Shown: positions 43,136-52,479, counted from the first letter of the stretch. The stretch: DNA of 64,000 nt from Yoonia maritima (GCF_002933395.1 NZ_PKFN01000007.1:744001-808000); one strand, 5' to 3'. Numbers and translations: made by a program. Notes: generated by a model not told the origin, from the sequence alone.

Positions 43136-44985
43136 ATGAAAAAACCACCGAACAAAGCTTCACGTTTCGCTCTTGCGAAAGGGATAAAAATCGCCCTGCC
43201 CACCCTTATTTTGGCGATTTGCGTTACTGTGCTTTGGCAAAAAATCGTCGCAATGGACATCAGCGCTATTAAAAGCGCATTAATCGCTGTCGATCTCAAA
43301 TCGTGCGCCATTGCAGCGTTGGCGACTTGGCTAAGCTTGCGGGCCGTCGGACAATACGACGCAATCTGGCATCAAATTCTGCGGACGGGGATTGCATCTC
43401 ATGTTGCCGTGCGCGCAGGCACGACATCGGTTGCAATTGCTCAAACACTTGGGTTTGGCGCAATAACGGCCAGCTTGGCACGGCTGCGTTCGCTACCGCA
43501 ACTTTCGCTCTGGCAGGTGACGCAGCTTTCGGCGGCTATATCCTTAACATTTATGGCATGTTGGGCGCTTTATGCGCTTGTCGCAGCATGGTGGCTCGGC
43601 GCAACGACGCAGATTTGGATCATACTCATCGCACTGACATCTATCATCATGCTAGGAACTGTCGCTTTTGGACGGCGTAAGTTTAAGGGAGCGCTTACAA
43701 CGACACGGCTTTTTCAACTTCTGGGCTGGACCGGGTTTGACATGTTATGCGCGGCGGCCGCGCTTTACGTTCTGCTACCAGCCGGTGCTGAAACGCCGTT
43801 CACAATGTTATTCGCGGCCTACATTATCGCGTTGGGTGCAGGGCTTTTATCAAGCAGTCCCGGTGGCGCGGCGCATTTGACCTTACCCTACTAACACTGC
43901 TCTCCGGCCAAGAAGATATGGTCGCAGGTCTTATCGTTTTCCGGGTGATCTATTACATCATCCCAGCCGCAATCGCATTCATTGCCATCATGTCACGCAA
44001 AAGACCGACCACTGCGGACATCAAAGGCCCCGCATTTTGGATGCTTGCACATCAAACCGGCGCCCTGCGGCACATCGCAGGGCGCGATTGGTTCATCGGG
44101 CGGTTGCCGTTTTTTCACTGTAGCATTGGGGCACATGATCAACAGCACGGTGACCCTGTAGATGTACGAAAAATCGGCCGCGTCGCACGACGCCGGGGCC
44201 AATGCGGTGTTTTTTATAATTGCTCACCACGACTTGCCGCAGTCGCAGATCGGGCAGGCTGGTACGTGCGTCGCATCGCGATGGAGGCTGTCATTCGCCC
44301 CGAACACTGGACACTCGAAGGACGCCGGTTTCAAACTTTACGGCGCAAATTGCGCCGTGCCGAATTGGCGGGCGTTCACATCCAACAGGCCAATGATGCG
44401 CACACCATGCCGGTTCTAGCGGAAATTGCGCGCCACTGGGCAATTCAGCATGGCGGTGAAATGGGGTTCTCGATGGGTCGGTTTTCAACCGACCTGGTCG
44501 CGAAACAGCGTGTATTTTTAATTAAAAATGACCGCAAAATTATTGGCTTTGTTACATCTTGTGTCAGCCAGGATAACTGGCACCTTGATCTAATCCGCCA
44601 CCGGGGTCGTCTTCCTGATGGGGCCATACATGCCGCGATTGTCGCCGCTATTGACGCCGCGGCGACGGAAAACGTCACGCTTGTATCGCTTGCGACAGTG
44701 CCAGACCCACGACACACACCGTCATATTGGTCGGATCGAAAACGTGGGTTAATTCAATTCAAACGGAGTTTTTCACCAGTTTGGCTGCCGCGCTACCACG
44801 CTGCCCCCAATAAGCTGATGTTTTGGATGAGCGGACTGGCCATCGCTGTCGCGATACACCGCCCATTGCAAAACTTGCCTTGGAAAGCGTTACGCCTCAT
44901 CAAAATAGCAGCTTTGGAATTGAAGTTATCCCCAAGACGTGACAAGCGACTATTCAAACAAAACGGGAGCCCCGAGAGATCATGA
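43136..44985 (+). pseudogene. MprF-like lysylphosphatidylglycerol synthase/flippase gene split by a frameshift
   Basis: The first frame (43136-43894) is a multi-helix membrane protein of the lysylphosphatidylglycerol flippase type. It reaches S-S-S-P-G-G and then stops within eight residues. From about 43868 a second frame reads G-A-F-D-L-T-L-L-T-L-L, exactly what should follow S-P-G-G in this family. It runs on through V-A-G-L-I-V-F-R-V-I-Y-Y and a soluble C-terminal acyl-transferase-like (DUF2156) domain to 44985. One missing base near 43866 explains the break. The second half has no other internal stop, which suggests a recent mutation or an assembly error. Such proteins modify or flip aminoacyl-phospholipids. 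Its end overlaps the next gene by 4 bases. Confidence 0.75.
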
Positions 44986-45995
44986 CGAACGTCCTTTCAG
45001 AACTGCTTGAAACGCGCGACTGGCTGATGGCCGACGGTGCGACCGGAACGAACCTGTTCAACATGGGGCTTATGTCCGGCGATGCGCCTGAAATGTGGAA
45101 CGTTGATGAAACGGCCAAAATCAAAGCATTGTACAGCGGTGCAGCCGACGCGGGTAGTGATATCTTCCTGACCAACAGCTTTGGCGCGAACGCATCACGC
45201 CTAAAATTGCACGGCGCAGAAAGCCGCGTACGCGAATTGAACAAAGCCGCCGCTGAACTGGGGCGCGAAGTCGCTGACGCCTCTGGTCGCAAGATCGTCG
45301 TGGCCGGCTCTGTTGGACCAACCGGTGAGATCATGGCACCTATGGGAACCTTAACTCACGAACGCGCCGTTGAGATGTTCCACGAACAAGCAGAGGGCCT
45401 AAAAGAAGGCGGCGCAGACGTGCTTTGGGTTGAAACCATCAGTGCGGCCGAAGAATTTGATGCTGCCGCCGAAGCATTCGCGCTTGCCGGTATGCCTTGG
45501 TGTGGCACGATGAGCTTTGATACCGCCGGGCGCACCATGATGGGGCTCACGTCGGCTGACATGGTTAAAAAAGTCGGCAAGATCGCGCATCAGCCGCTCG
45601 CATTTGGTGCCAACTGTGGCGTTGGCGCTTCTGACCTGCTGCGGACTGTCTTGGGCTTTACCGCTGCTGGCCCGACTGCGCCGATCATCGCAAAAGGGAA
45701 CGCGGGCATTCCAAAGTACCACGACGGTCACATCCACTATGACGGCACGCCTGAACTAATGGGTGATTACGCTGTATTGGCCCGCGATTGCGGTGCGACC
45801 ATCATCGGTGGCTGCTGCGGAACAACCCCAGAGCACCTGCGCGCCATGCGCGAAGCGCTCGAAACACGGCCACGCGGTGAACGCCCGACACTGGAACAGA
45901 TTTCAGAAAGCTTGGGCGGCTTTTCGTCTGCATCTGACGGCACCGATGGTGCAGGCCCAGAGGCCGCACCACGCCGCGGTCGTCGCCGCAAATAA
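44982..45995 (+). CDS. bmt: Homocysteine S-methyltransferase domain protein (Bmt-type, split methionine synthase part)
   Basis: The 337-residue cytosolic protein consists of just the zinc-dependent homocysteine methyltransferase barrel. The start D-G-A-T-G-T-N-L and the zinc ligands Cys212 (G-A-N-C-G) and Cys278/Cys279 (G-G-C-C-G-T) are present. Annotators usually call it betaine-homocysteine methyltransferase, but the nearby corrinoid protein and DUF1638 gene suggest it is the homocysteine part of a dispersed cobalamin methionine synthase as reported for Phaeobacter and Dinoroseobacter. The disordered, Arg-rich tail (R-R-G-R-R-R-K) is unusual. Start fixed by 4-base overlap with the upstream gene. 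Confidence 0.88.
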   Translation: MTNVLSELLETRDWLMADGATGTNLFNMGLMSGDAPEMWNVDETAKIKALYSGAADAGSDIFLTNSFGANASRLKLHGAESRVRELNKAAAELGREVADASGRKIVVAGSVGPTGEIMAPMGTLTHERAVEMFHEQAEGLKEGGADVLWVETISAAEEFDAAAEAFALAGMPWCGTMSFDTAGRTMMGLTSADMVKKVGKIAHQPLAFGANCGVGASDLLRTVLGFTAAGPTAPIIAKGNAGIPKYHDGHIHYDGTPELMGDYAVLARDCGATIIGGCCGTTPEHLRAMREALETRPRGERPTLEQISESLGGFSSASDGTDGAGPEAAPRRGRRRK

Positions 45996-45997
45996 GC

Positions 45998-47080
45998 TTA
46001 AAGAAGCGAAAGCTGGTCCCCGCTCTGTGGGGGCCGCGCGAATAGATCAGTCCGCAAAGCGGGCAATGACCGATCAAGCCCCAGCTTACGCGTCGCGAGC
46101 TTAAACCGCTGCTTGATCATCACAGCCCATTCCCCCTGCCCGGTCATGCGTTTTCCAAAGTCTGGATCGTATTCTTTTCCGCCGTGCAATTCGCGCACGC
46201 GGCCCATCACGCGATCCGCCCGATCAGGGTATTGATCACGTAGCCAATCCTGAAACAGGCCAGCGACCTCTCGGGGAAGCCGCAGCACAATTGAAGAGGC
46301 CGCAACGGCACCAGCCTTTGCGCAGGCCTCTAGGATTGCCTCTAGCTCATGATCGGTAAGCGCGGGAACCACGGGTGAAACCATTGCACGTATCGGCACC
46401 CCAGCCTCGGTTAACCTTGATATCGTGCGCAGGCGCGCAGCGGGTGACGGTACACGCGGTTCCATTGCCCGCGATGTTTTGGGATCAAGCGTGGTCACTG
46501 AAACCCCGACACGCAGCAGCCCCTTCGCCGCCATCGGCGCTAGAATATCAATGTCACGTTCAATTAACGTGCCCTTTGTGACAATCGCAACGGGATGATT
46601 AAAATCCGACAAGACGCTTAACACCTCGCGCATAATGCCGCGCGTTTTTTCGATGGGTTGATACGGATCGGTATTTGTCCCAATCGCGATCGTTGCCGGG
46701 ACATATCGCGGGCTTGATAGCTCTTTGCGCAATTGTTCGGCCGCATTGGGACGCGCAATCAGTTTCGTTTCGAAATCAAGCCCCGGTGACAGCCCAAGAA
46801 ACGCATGGCTAGGCCGCGCAAAGCAATAGATGCAGCCATGTTCGCACCCCCGGTAAGGATTGATTGACCTGTCGAATGATAAGTCAGGCGACGTATTGCG
46901 CGTGATGACCTTGCGCGCTGTTTCATCGCTTACCTCTGTCCGTAGAACAGGCAACTCATCGTCTTGATACCACCCATCATCCACCGCCCGCGTTGTATAA
47001 CGGTCATAACGCACGTCAGGATTGGACGCTGCTGCCCTACCGGGCGTCCGATTATGTCGCTGGGTTAGGTCATTGTTCAT
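45998..47080 (-). CDS. PA0069-type radical SAM protein (SplB-related)
   Basis: The 360-residue protein has the radical SAM cluster motif C-E-H-G-C-I-Y-C (C-x3-C-x2-C, about 78-85) in N-P-Y-R-G-C-E-H-G-C. It then shows F-E-T-K-L, G-T-N-T-D-P-Y-Q-P and I-V-T-K-G-T, features shared with spore photoproduct lyase-like SplB proteins. The substrate is unknown; DNA-lesion repair is a guess from the relation to SplB. A LexA-type box lies 13 bp upstream of its ATG. Its stop codon is 2 bases from that of bmt, convergent. Confidence 0.88.
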   Translation of the reverse strand: MNNDLTQRHNRTPGRAAASNPDVRYDRYTTRAVDDGWYQDDELPVLRTEVSDETARKVITRNTSPDLSFDRSINPYRGCEHGCIYCFARPSHAFLGLSPGLDFETKLIARPNAAEQLRKELSSPRYVPATIAIGTNTDPYQPIEKTRGIMREVLSVLSDFNHPVAIVTKGTLIERDIDILAPMAAKGLLRVGVSVTTLDPKTSRAMEPRVPSPAARLRTISRLTEAGVPIRAMVSPVVPALTDHELEAILEACAKAGAVAASSIVLRLPREVAGLFQDWLRDQYPDRADRVMGRVRELHGGKEYDPDFGKRMTGQGEWAVMIKQRFKLATRKLGLDRSLPALRTDLFARPPQSGDQLSLL

Positions 47081-47092
47081 TCCGCCAAATTA

Positions 47093-47107
47093 GAACAAAT
47101 AACGAAC
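47093..47107 (-). promoter_or_regulatory. LexA-type SOS box upstream of the radical SAM gene
   Basis: GAAC-N7-GAAC on the plus strand, which is GTTC-N7-GTTC on the coding strand. This is the known direct-repeat LexA site of Rhodobacteraceae and rhizobia, with all eight conserved bases intact and 12 bases between box and start codon. The recA gene of this window carries the same motif. Bound LexA would block the promoter or ribosome entry region. Confidence 0.65.
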
Positions 47108-47213
47108 ATCAGCAAGTGCTGGTCGGTCTTGAATTTTTGAATGTCGCAAATCACTGGCTGGTCAAATCAATAAAGGCGCATTACGTAAGGACGAAATGCA
47201 ATAGAGGTGCCAA

Positions 47214-47918
47214 ATGTCCGACGAAGAAGATGACATCATCCTGTCCGAACTGAATGACGAGGATCTCGTCGCACAGATGTTTGACGACCTTTACGATGGT
47301 ATGAAAGAAGAGATCGAAGAGGGTGTGAACATCCTGATCGAACGTGGCTGGGCCCCATATAAGGTTCTGACCGAAGCCTTGGTTGGCGGCATGACGATTG
47401 TTGGCCATGACTTCCGCGATGGCATCTTGTTCGTTCCCGAAGTTCTACTTGCAGCGAATGCGATGAAAGGTGGCATGTCCATCTTGAAACCGTTGCTGAT
47501 TGCAACTGGCGCGCCGCGCATGGGCAAAATGGTCATTGGCACGGTCAAAGGCGACATCCACGACATCGGCAAAAACCTTGTTGCGATGATGATGGAAGGC
47601 GCAGGTTTCGAAGTCACCGACCTTGGCATCAACAACGCCGTCGAAGCCTATATCGAAGCCATCGAAGCCGAAGATGCTGATATCTTGGGGATGTCCGCCC
47701 TACTGACGACCACAATGCCATATATGAAGGTTGTGATCGACACGATGGTCGAAAAAGGCATGCGCGATGATTATATCGTTCTTGTTGGTGGTGCGCCCTT
47801 GAACGAAGAGTTCGGCAAAGCCATTGGCGCAGACGCATATTGCCGTGATGCGGCTGTTGCCGTTGAAACGGCCAAAGCGCTTGTTGCCCGTAAACATAAT
47901 CAGGGTGCCTCGGCCTAA
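47214..47918 (+). CDS. Corrinoid (cobalamin-binding) protein, MtbC/MetH B12-module type
   Basis: The 234-residue protein has an N-terminal helical cap domain (about 15-95) and a Rossmann cobalamin domain with D-I-H-D-I-G (114-119). The D-x-H-x-x-G histidine, His116, is the lower cobalt ligand, and S-A-L-L-T-T-T-M and G-G-A-P-L-N follow at the expected places. It carries a methyl group between partner methyltransferases. With the homocysteine methyltransferase 1.2 kb upstream and DUF1638 just downstream it is probably the B12 part of a dispersed methionine synthase. The 5' leader contains a short GCATT/AATGC hairpin. Confidence 0.9.
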   Translation: MSDEEDDIILSELNDEDLVAQMFDDLYDGMKEEIEEGVNILIERGWAPYKVLTEALVGGMTIVGHDFRDGILFVPEVLLAANAMKGGMSILKPLLIATGAPRMGKMVIGTVKGDIHDIGKNLVAMMMEGAGFEVTDLGINNAVEAYIEAIEAEDADILGMSALLTTTMPYMKVVIDTMVEKGMRDDYIVLVGGAPLNEEFGKAIGADAYCRDAAVAVETAKALVARKHNQGASA

Positions 47919-47962
47919 CCCAACTCGGTCGCGGCATCCGTTCGAAAGAATAAGGACTTAAG

Positions 47963-48127
47963 ATGCCGCGCACGACTTTTGCTTTGCTTTTGCTTTGCGT
48001 CATCGCATTTGCCGCGTTCACAATTTGGCTCGCGACCGCCTTTGGCGCGACCTTTGGTGCTGTCAGCGTCTTTGTCATTATCAGCGTCGCATTATGTGCA
48101 CGTTTCATCATCGCCAGAAACCAATGA
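47963..48127 (+). CDS. 54-residue membrane protein between the corrinoid and DUF1638 genes
   Basis: A short frame beginning M-P-R-T-T-F-A and ending A-R-N-Q. Two hydrophobic segments (about 5-25 and 27-48) are joined by a tight G-A-T-F-G-A turn, making a small helical hairpin in the membrane. It has AAGGA seven bases before the ATG, and its stop overlaps the DUF1638 ATG (ATGA), which argues strongly that it is translated. No family recognised. Confidence 0.7.
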   Translation: MPRTTFALLLLCVIAFAAFTIWLATAFGATFGAVSVFVIISVALCARFIIARNQ

Positions 48128-48747
48128 CCAGCGACGCGACCCTTACCCGTGACGGACTGGCGCCCGATGGGCGTGGGCAGGTTCTGCTAATCGCCTGCGG
48201 TGCATTGGCCCGCGAGATTATCGCGCTGCGTTCAGGTAATGGCTGGGATCATCTGGACCTGCAGTGCCTGCCGGCCATCTATCACGCCAGACCCGAGAAA
48301 ATTGTTCCCGCTGTCCGCGCCGCTGTTGAAAAACATCGTTCGGATTACGACCGCATATTTGTTGTCTATGCTGACTGTGGCACTGGCGGCGCATTGGAAG
48401 CCGCCTGTTCTGAATTGGGCGTCAAGATGATCGCTGGCCCCCACTGCTATTCATTTTTTGAAGGCAACGCGGCATTTGATGCGCTTGATGAAGTCACATC
48501 ATTCTATCTCACTGATTTTTTGGTGCGCCAATTCGATGCCTTCGTCTGGGAGCCACTTGGCCTAGACAAGCACCCAGAGCTGCGCGACATGTACTTTGGC
48601 AATTACGAAAAGCTGGTCTATCAGGGGCAAACAAAAAACCCAGAACTGATAGAAAGAGCACGCGCATGCGCTGATCGCTTGGGGCTTCAGTTCGAATATA
48701 GATTTACAGGTTACGGCGATCTGACTGCCGCGTTACGATCTGCCTAG
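48124..48747 (+). CDS. DUF1638 protein (corrinoid-associated)
   Basis: A 207-residue soluble protein with L-L-I-A-C-G-A-L-A-R-E near the start, V-Y-A-D-C-G-T-G-G in the middle and a conserved G-P-H-C-Y-S-F-F-E-G. These Cys/His positions are typical of DUF1638 and suggest metal or cobalamin contact. The family is found with corrinoid methyltransferases in archaea and bacteria. Mutant-fitness work in Phaeobacter, as I recall it, linked it to the dispersed methionine synthase. Start at 48124 is fixed by overlap with the small membrane-protein gene. Confidence 0.85.
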   Translation: MTSDATLTRDGLAPDGRGQVLLIACGALAREIIALRSGNGWDHLDLQCLPAIYHARPEKIVPAVRAAVEKHRSDYDRIFVVYADCGTGGALEAACSELGVKMIAGPHCYSFFEGNAAFDALDEVTSFYLTDFLVRQFDAFVWEPLGLDKHPELRDMYFGNYEKLVYQGQTKNPELIERARACADRLGLQFEYRFTGYGDLTAALRSA

Positions 48748-49151
48748 GCAGCCGCTGCGGTTTCCCGTATGCGTTCAACCATGGCACGCAATCCATTCGA
48801 ACGCTGCGCTGACAAGTGGTCGTTCAACCCAAGCCGTGCCAATTCCGCTGGCGCATCAATGCGCGCAATGTCTGCCACTGGTTGGTCGTTATAAAGCGTC
48901 AGCAGTATCGCAATCAGCCCCTGCACGATCATCGCATCACTTGCACCGCGAAAGGTAAACACATCATCTTTGATCTGCGGAACAAGCCAAACTTGACTCG
49001 CGCAACCGTCCACCTTGGTCGCTGGAACGCGCAATGCATCCTCAAGCGGCTCCATCGCTTTGCCCATGTCAATCACATGACGATAGCGATCTTCCCAATC
49101 GTCAAGAAATTCGAAGGTTTCAACAAGTTCTTCAAAGTCGGGGTTTGCCAT
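48744..49151 (-). CDS. sufE: SufE family sulfur acceptor
   Basis: The 135-residue cytosolic protein accepts persulfide sulfur from the SufS cysteine desulfurase for Fe-S cluster assembly. The acceptor Cys50 is in V-D-G-C-A-S-Q-V-W. AAAGG precedes ATG 49151. It overlaps the end of the DUF1638 gene by 4 bases in convergent orientation. No other suf gene is in the window. Confidence 0.93.
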   Translation of the reverse strand: MANPDFEELVETFEFLDDWEDRYRHVIDMGKAMEPLEDALRVPATKVDGCASQVWLVPQIKDDVFTFRGASDAMIVQGLIAILLTLYNDQPVADIARIDAPAELARLGLNDHLSAQRSNGLRAMVERIRETAAAA

Positions 49152-49209
49152 TGCAGTACCTTTTGCGTGCCTGTCACCCATGTAGGGGCCCGGCCCCCGC
49201 TGGTCCAGA

Positions 49210-50367
49210 TCAAAGCGTGACGGTGACGACTTTCTGTCCCTTTACAGCCAGACCAACAAGCCCATCACACATACGAAGAGCTTCATGACCGAACACTTCG
49301 CGGCGCCATCCTTTAAGTGCAGGAACATCGCGTTCACCACCCGCTAAAGCATCCAAATCAGCAGATGTCGCGACAAGCTTTTGCGCGACGCCTTCCTGAT
49401 CTGTCTTCGCCTTCAGAAGAACACGCAACATGTCGGCCAAAGCAGGGTTCACTTGCAGTTTCGCCCGTGGATTTACGACAGTTGGCATGTCTTCGGGTTT
49501 GACGTTCACCCCATCTTGGACAGCTTTCAGAATACCCTGAGCAATATCGCCTCTGCGCGCCTCGCGCAGCAGCAGGCGCGAACGGCCTAAATCTGCTTCA
49601 TTTTGTGGTTTGGTTGACGCCAATTCGACCAAGGCATCATCTTTATACACACGGCTACGTGGGATGTTGCGCTCTTGAGCGTAAATTTCGCGAAAGCGAG
49701 CCAATTCACGGACGATTGCAAGAAAACGACCTGACTGCGTACGGGTTTTCACACGCTTCCAAGCAGCATCAGGGTCGGCCTGATACGTCGCTGGATCCTT
49801 AAGAACTGCCATTTCTTCGGCGACCCATTTCTTGCGCCCCGATTTGTCCAACTGGGCCGATAGAAACTCATAGATATCGCGCAAGTGTGTCACATCAGCC
49901 AAGGCATATTTGGCCTGTGCATCTGTCAACGGGCGGCGCGACCAATCAGTAAAGCGTGACGATTTGTCCAAATCCGACTTTGCGATCTTGCGCACCAAAG
50001 TCTCATAGCCCACTTGTTCGCCAAACCCACAGACCATTGCGGCGACCTGCGTGTCAAACAGCGGTTCAGGGATAACGCCTGCATCAACAAAGAAAATCTC
50101 AAGATCTTGGCGGGCAGCATGGAATACTTTGACCACCCCAACGTCACGGTAAAGATCATATAGTGGTTCTAGCGACAGACCATCAGCAAGTGGGTCAACC
50201 AGAACAGCATCTTCGCCATTTTCATCCTGATAGGCCAACTGCACGAGACATAGTTTAGAATAATACGTCCGCTCGCGTAAAAACTCAGTGTCTACGGTTA
50301 CATATGGCCGCTTTGCCGCCTCTTTACAAAAGTCTGCCAAAGCTTCGGTCGTAGTGATCTTTTTCAT
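49210..50367 (-). CDS. rnd: Ribonuclease D
   Basis: The 385-residue 3'-5' exoribonuclease matures tRNA and other RNAs. DEDD nuclease motifs are visible: V-D-T-E-F-L-R-E (22-29), H-A-A-R-Q-D-L-E (Exo II), and Y-A-L-A-D-V-T-H-L (Exo III), followed by HRDC helical domains. The length is normal. It stands alone, reading toward sufE. Confidence 0.94.
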   Translation of the reverse strand: MKKITTTEALADFCKEAAKRPYVTVDTEFLRERTYYSKLCLVQLAYQDENGEDAVLVDPLADGLSLEPLYDLYRDVGVVKVFHAARQDLEIFFVDAGVIPEPLFDTQVAAMVCGFGEQVGYETLVRKIAKSDLDKSSRFTDWSRRPLTDAQAKYALADVTHLRDIYEFLSAQLDKSGRKKWVAEEMAVLKDPATYQADPDAAWKRVKTRTQSGRFLAIVRELARFREIYAQERNIPRSRVYKDDALVELASTKPQNEADLGRSRLLLREARRGDIAQGILKAVQDGVNVKPEDMPTVVNPRAKLQVNPALADMLRVLLKAKTDQEGVAQKLVATSADLDALAGGERDVPALKGWRREVFGHEALRMCDGLVGLAVKGQKVVTVTL

Positions 50368-50453
50368 AGGTCGTCCGTCAATCGTTCAATACTAGGCCAC
50401 AGTGGTGACGTTTGATAAGCGATTGACCCAAAAATGAAAAGGTCGGCTGTGCA

Positions 50454-51050
50454 TTAGCCGTTAATCATTACCGGCGTGCGGTCCCCAGCAGCGTAACGTT
50501 GCAACACTTGCGGGTATATTTGGTGTTCAAAAGGTAACAAACGGGCGGCCAACGTTTCGGCAGTATCATCAGCGGTGATCGCTATTTTCGCCTGCCCTAA
50601 AATCGGACCACCATCCAATTCCGCGGTGACTTCATGCACGCTGCAGCCGTGTTCCGTATCGCCTGCCTCTAACGCGCGGGCATGTGTGTGCAGACCTTTG
50701 TATTTCGGCAGCAGTGACGGGTGGATGTTCAACATCCGTCCTTCCCAGTTGCGCGTAAATTCTGGCGTCAAAATACGCATAAACCCTGCAAGACAAATAA
50801 TGTCAGGCTTTGCGATCTCTAAGGCCTTTTGCAAAGCGGTCTCAAACGCGGCGCGATCTTTGCCATACGGTTTGTGATCGACAGCAAAGGTTGGCACATT
50901 CAATGCACGCGCTTTGGCAAGACCACCAGCATTTGGATCGTTTGAAAGCACCAGAACGGGCCGCGCCGGATGATCGCCGGTCATGGAATTGACCAGCGAC
51001 ACCATATTAGAACCACCGCCTGAAATCAGGATCGCAACGCGTTTAGTCAC
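50454..51050 (-). CDS. purN: Phosphoribosylglycinamide formyltransferase
   Basis: The 198-residue enzyme transfers the formyl group from 10-formyl-THF to GAR in purine synthesis. S-G-G-G-S-N (9-14) binds phosphate and N-I-H-P-S-L-L-P (about 106-113) contains the catalytic Asn-His. D-G-G-P-I-L appears later. GTG start overlaps the purM stop (GTGA), so the two are coupled. Confidence 0.96.
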   Translation of the reverse strand: MTKRVAILISGGGSNMVSLVNSMTGDHPARPVLVLSNDPNAGGLAKARALNVPTFAVDHKPYGKDRAAFETALQKALEIAKPDIICLAGFMRILTPEFTRNWEGRMLNIHPSLLPKYKGLHTHARALEAGDTEHGCSVHEVTAELDGGPILGQAKIAITADDTAETLAARLLPFEHQIYPQVLQRYAAGDRTPVMING

Positions 51051-52087
51051 AAAAGAGCACCCGAATAGGAAACGCCTTCGCCTTTGGTCACTGTACCAAG
51101 GTGATGCACAGTTTCGCCGGCCTCGGCCAGCAAGACAGTCAATGCCTCAGCTTCTGCAGCATCCACGGCCAGAACCATGCCGATGCCCGCGTTGAACGTT
51201 TTCAACAGCTCTGCTTCGGCCATGCCGCCGGTTTCAGCGAGCCAACGGAAGACCGGAGGAAGCTCCCATGAACCCAGATCAATCTGCGCGCCCAAGCCTT
51301 CAGGCAGAACACGCGGCAGGTTCTCAGTCAGCCCACCACCAGTGATATGGGCCAGCGCATGCACGCCCCCTGCCCGTACTGCAGCAAGTGCTTGTTTTAC
51401 ATACAGACGCGTTGGCGCCAGCAGCGCCTCACCCAATGCGCCATCAGCAAATGGCGCATCGTCGGCCCAGGCCAAACCAGAAAGCTCAACAACACGGCGC
51501 ACCAGCGAATAACCGTTTGAGTGCACACCATCAGATGCGAGCCCCAACAGCACGTCGCCTTCGGAAACACCGGCTGGCAATTCAGCGCCACGTTCCATCG
51601 CACCAACAGCGAAACCAGCCAGATCGAAATCACCTTCGTGATACATGCCGGGCATTTCAGCAGTTTCGCCGCCGATCAACGCACAACCTGATGCTTCACA
51701 TCCAGCAGCGATACCTTCGATAATGCGGGTCGCCTCGTCTAGTTCGAGCTTACCAGTCGCAAAGTAATCAAGGAAAAACAGTGGCTCTGCACCCTGACAC
51801 ACCAGATCATTCACACACATCGCGACCAGATCGATCCCGATGGTATCAACGTTGCCTGTGTCAATCGCGATACGCAGCTTGGTGCCAACGCCGTCAGTGG
51901 CGGCCACCAGAACGGGGTCGGTGTAACCCGCACCTTTTAGATCAAACAAAGCACCAAAACCGCCAAGTCCGGCCATCACACCCGGACGGGCCGTGCGCTT
52001 TGCTGCTGGTTTGATGCGCTCTACCAGCGAATTGCCAGCATCGATATCTACCCCAGCATCTGCGTAGGTCAGGCCGTTTTTGGTCAT
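51047..52087 (-). CDS. purM: Phosphoribosylformylglycinamidine cyclo-ligase
   Basis: The 346-residue AIR synthetase closes the imidazole ring with ATP. It shows [12 protein letters not shown] at the N terminus, D-G-V-G-T-K (about 63-68), [11 protein letters not shown] and H-I-T-G-G-G-L. It leads a two-gene purMN operon. A long hairpin lies about 180 bases upstream, perhaps in the leader. Confidence 0.96.
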   Translation of the reverse strand: MTKNGLTYADAGVDIDAGNSLVERIKPAAKRTARPGVMAGLGGFGALFDLKGAGYTDPVLVAATDGVGTKLRIAIDTGNVDTIGIDLVAMCVNDLVCQGAEPLFFLDYFATGKLELDEATRIIEGIAAGCEASGCALIGGETAEMPGMYHEGDFDLAGFAVGAMERGAELPAGVSEGDVLLGLASDGVHSNGYSLVRRVVELSGLAWADDAPFADGALGEALLAPTRLYVKQALAAVRAGGVHALAHITGGGLTENLPRVLPEGLGAQIDLGSWELPPVFRWLAETGGMAEAELLKTFNAGIGMVLAVDAAEAEALTVLLAEAGETVHHLGTVTKGEGVSYSGALL

Positions 52088-52266
52088 TGTGACACCCCAT
52101 CTTTACGTTGAAGCTGCGATAGCCGAACCCCCGCGATTGCGCAACGCACTCGCGCGCTGAAACCACAATAAAATGCGTTTCACATACGGTTTATTAACCC
52201 TTTCACTCGTATTCATTGCCAGAGACCGAAGCCCTCCTCAACTTCAATGGTATCTCTAGACAAACG

Positions 52267-52311
52267 AAACGGCGGAAACTGACGGTTCAAACCAAATAGT
52301 TCCCGCCGTTT
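52267..52311. other. Long imperfect hairpin upstream of purM
   Basis: A 14-bp stem with one mismatch (52267-52280 with 52298-52311, AAACGGCGG core) closes a 17-base loop that contains a GGTT/AACC mini-stem. It lies in a 315-base gap between the purM start and the tRNA with anticodon CAT. Neither side has a strong T run, so it is not a plain terminator. The rest of the gap (52088-52402) holds nothing else I can support. Confidence 0.5.
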
Positions 52312-52402
52312 ATCTGAAAGCACGCGCTTCCCTATAGATTGAAAAGATTGCGTAACTGCTGCTTGACGCCTCTGCATGTTCTGTTACTTCATGCGCCACG
52401 GG

Positions 52403-52479
52403 GGGCCTGTAGCTCAACTGGTTAGAGCAGAGCGCTCATAACGCTTTGGTTGCGGGTTCAAGTCCTGCCGGGCCTACCA
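52403..52479 (+). tRNA. tRNA with CAT anticodon, probably tRNA-Ile2
   Basis: A 77-base cloverleaf with acceptor GGGCCTG/CGGGCCT (two wobble pairs), anticodon stem AGCG/CGCT around loop CTCATAA, T-arm GCGGG-TTCAAGT-CCTGC and encoded CCA. Anticodon CAT is used by Met and by the lysidine-modified Ile2. The T-G-G-T-T-G-C variable region and the TTCAAGT T-loop fit Ile2 better than elongator Met. The assignment needs the TilS identity rules. Confidence 0.93.
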
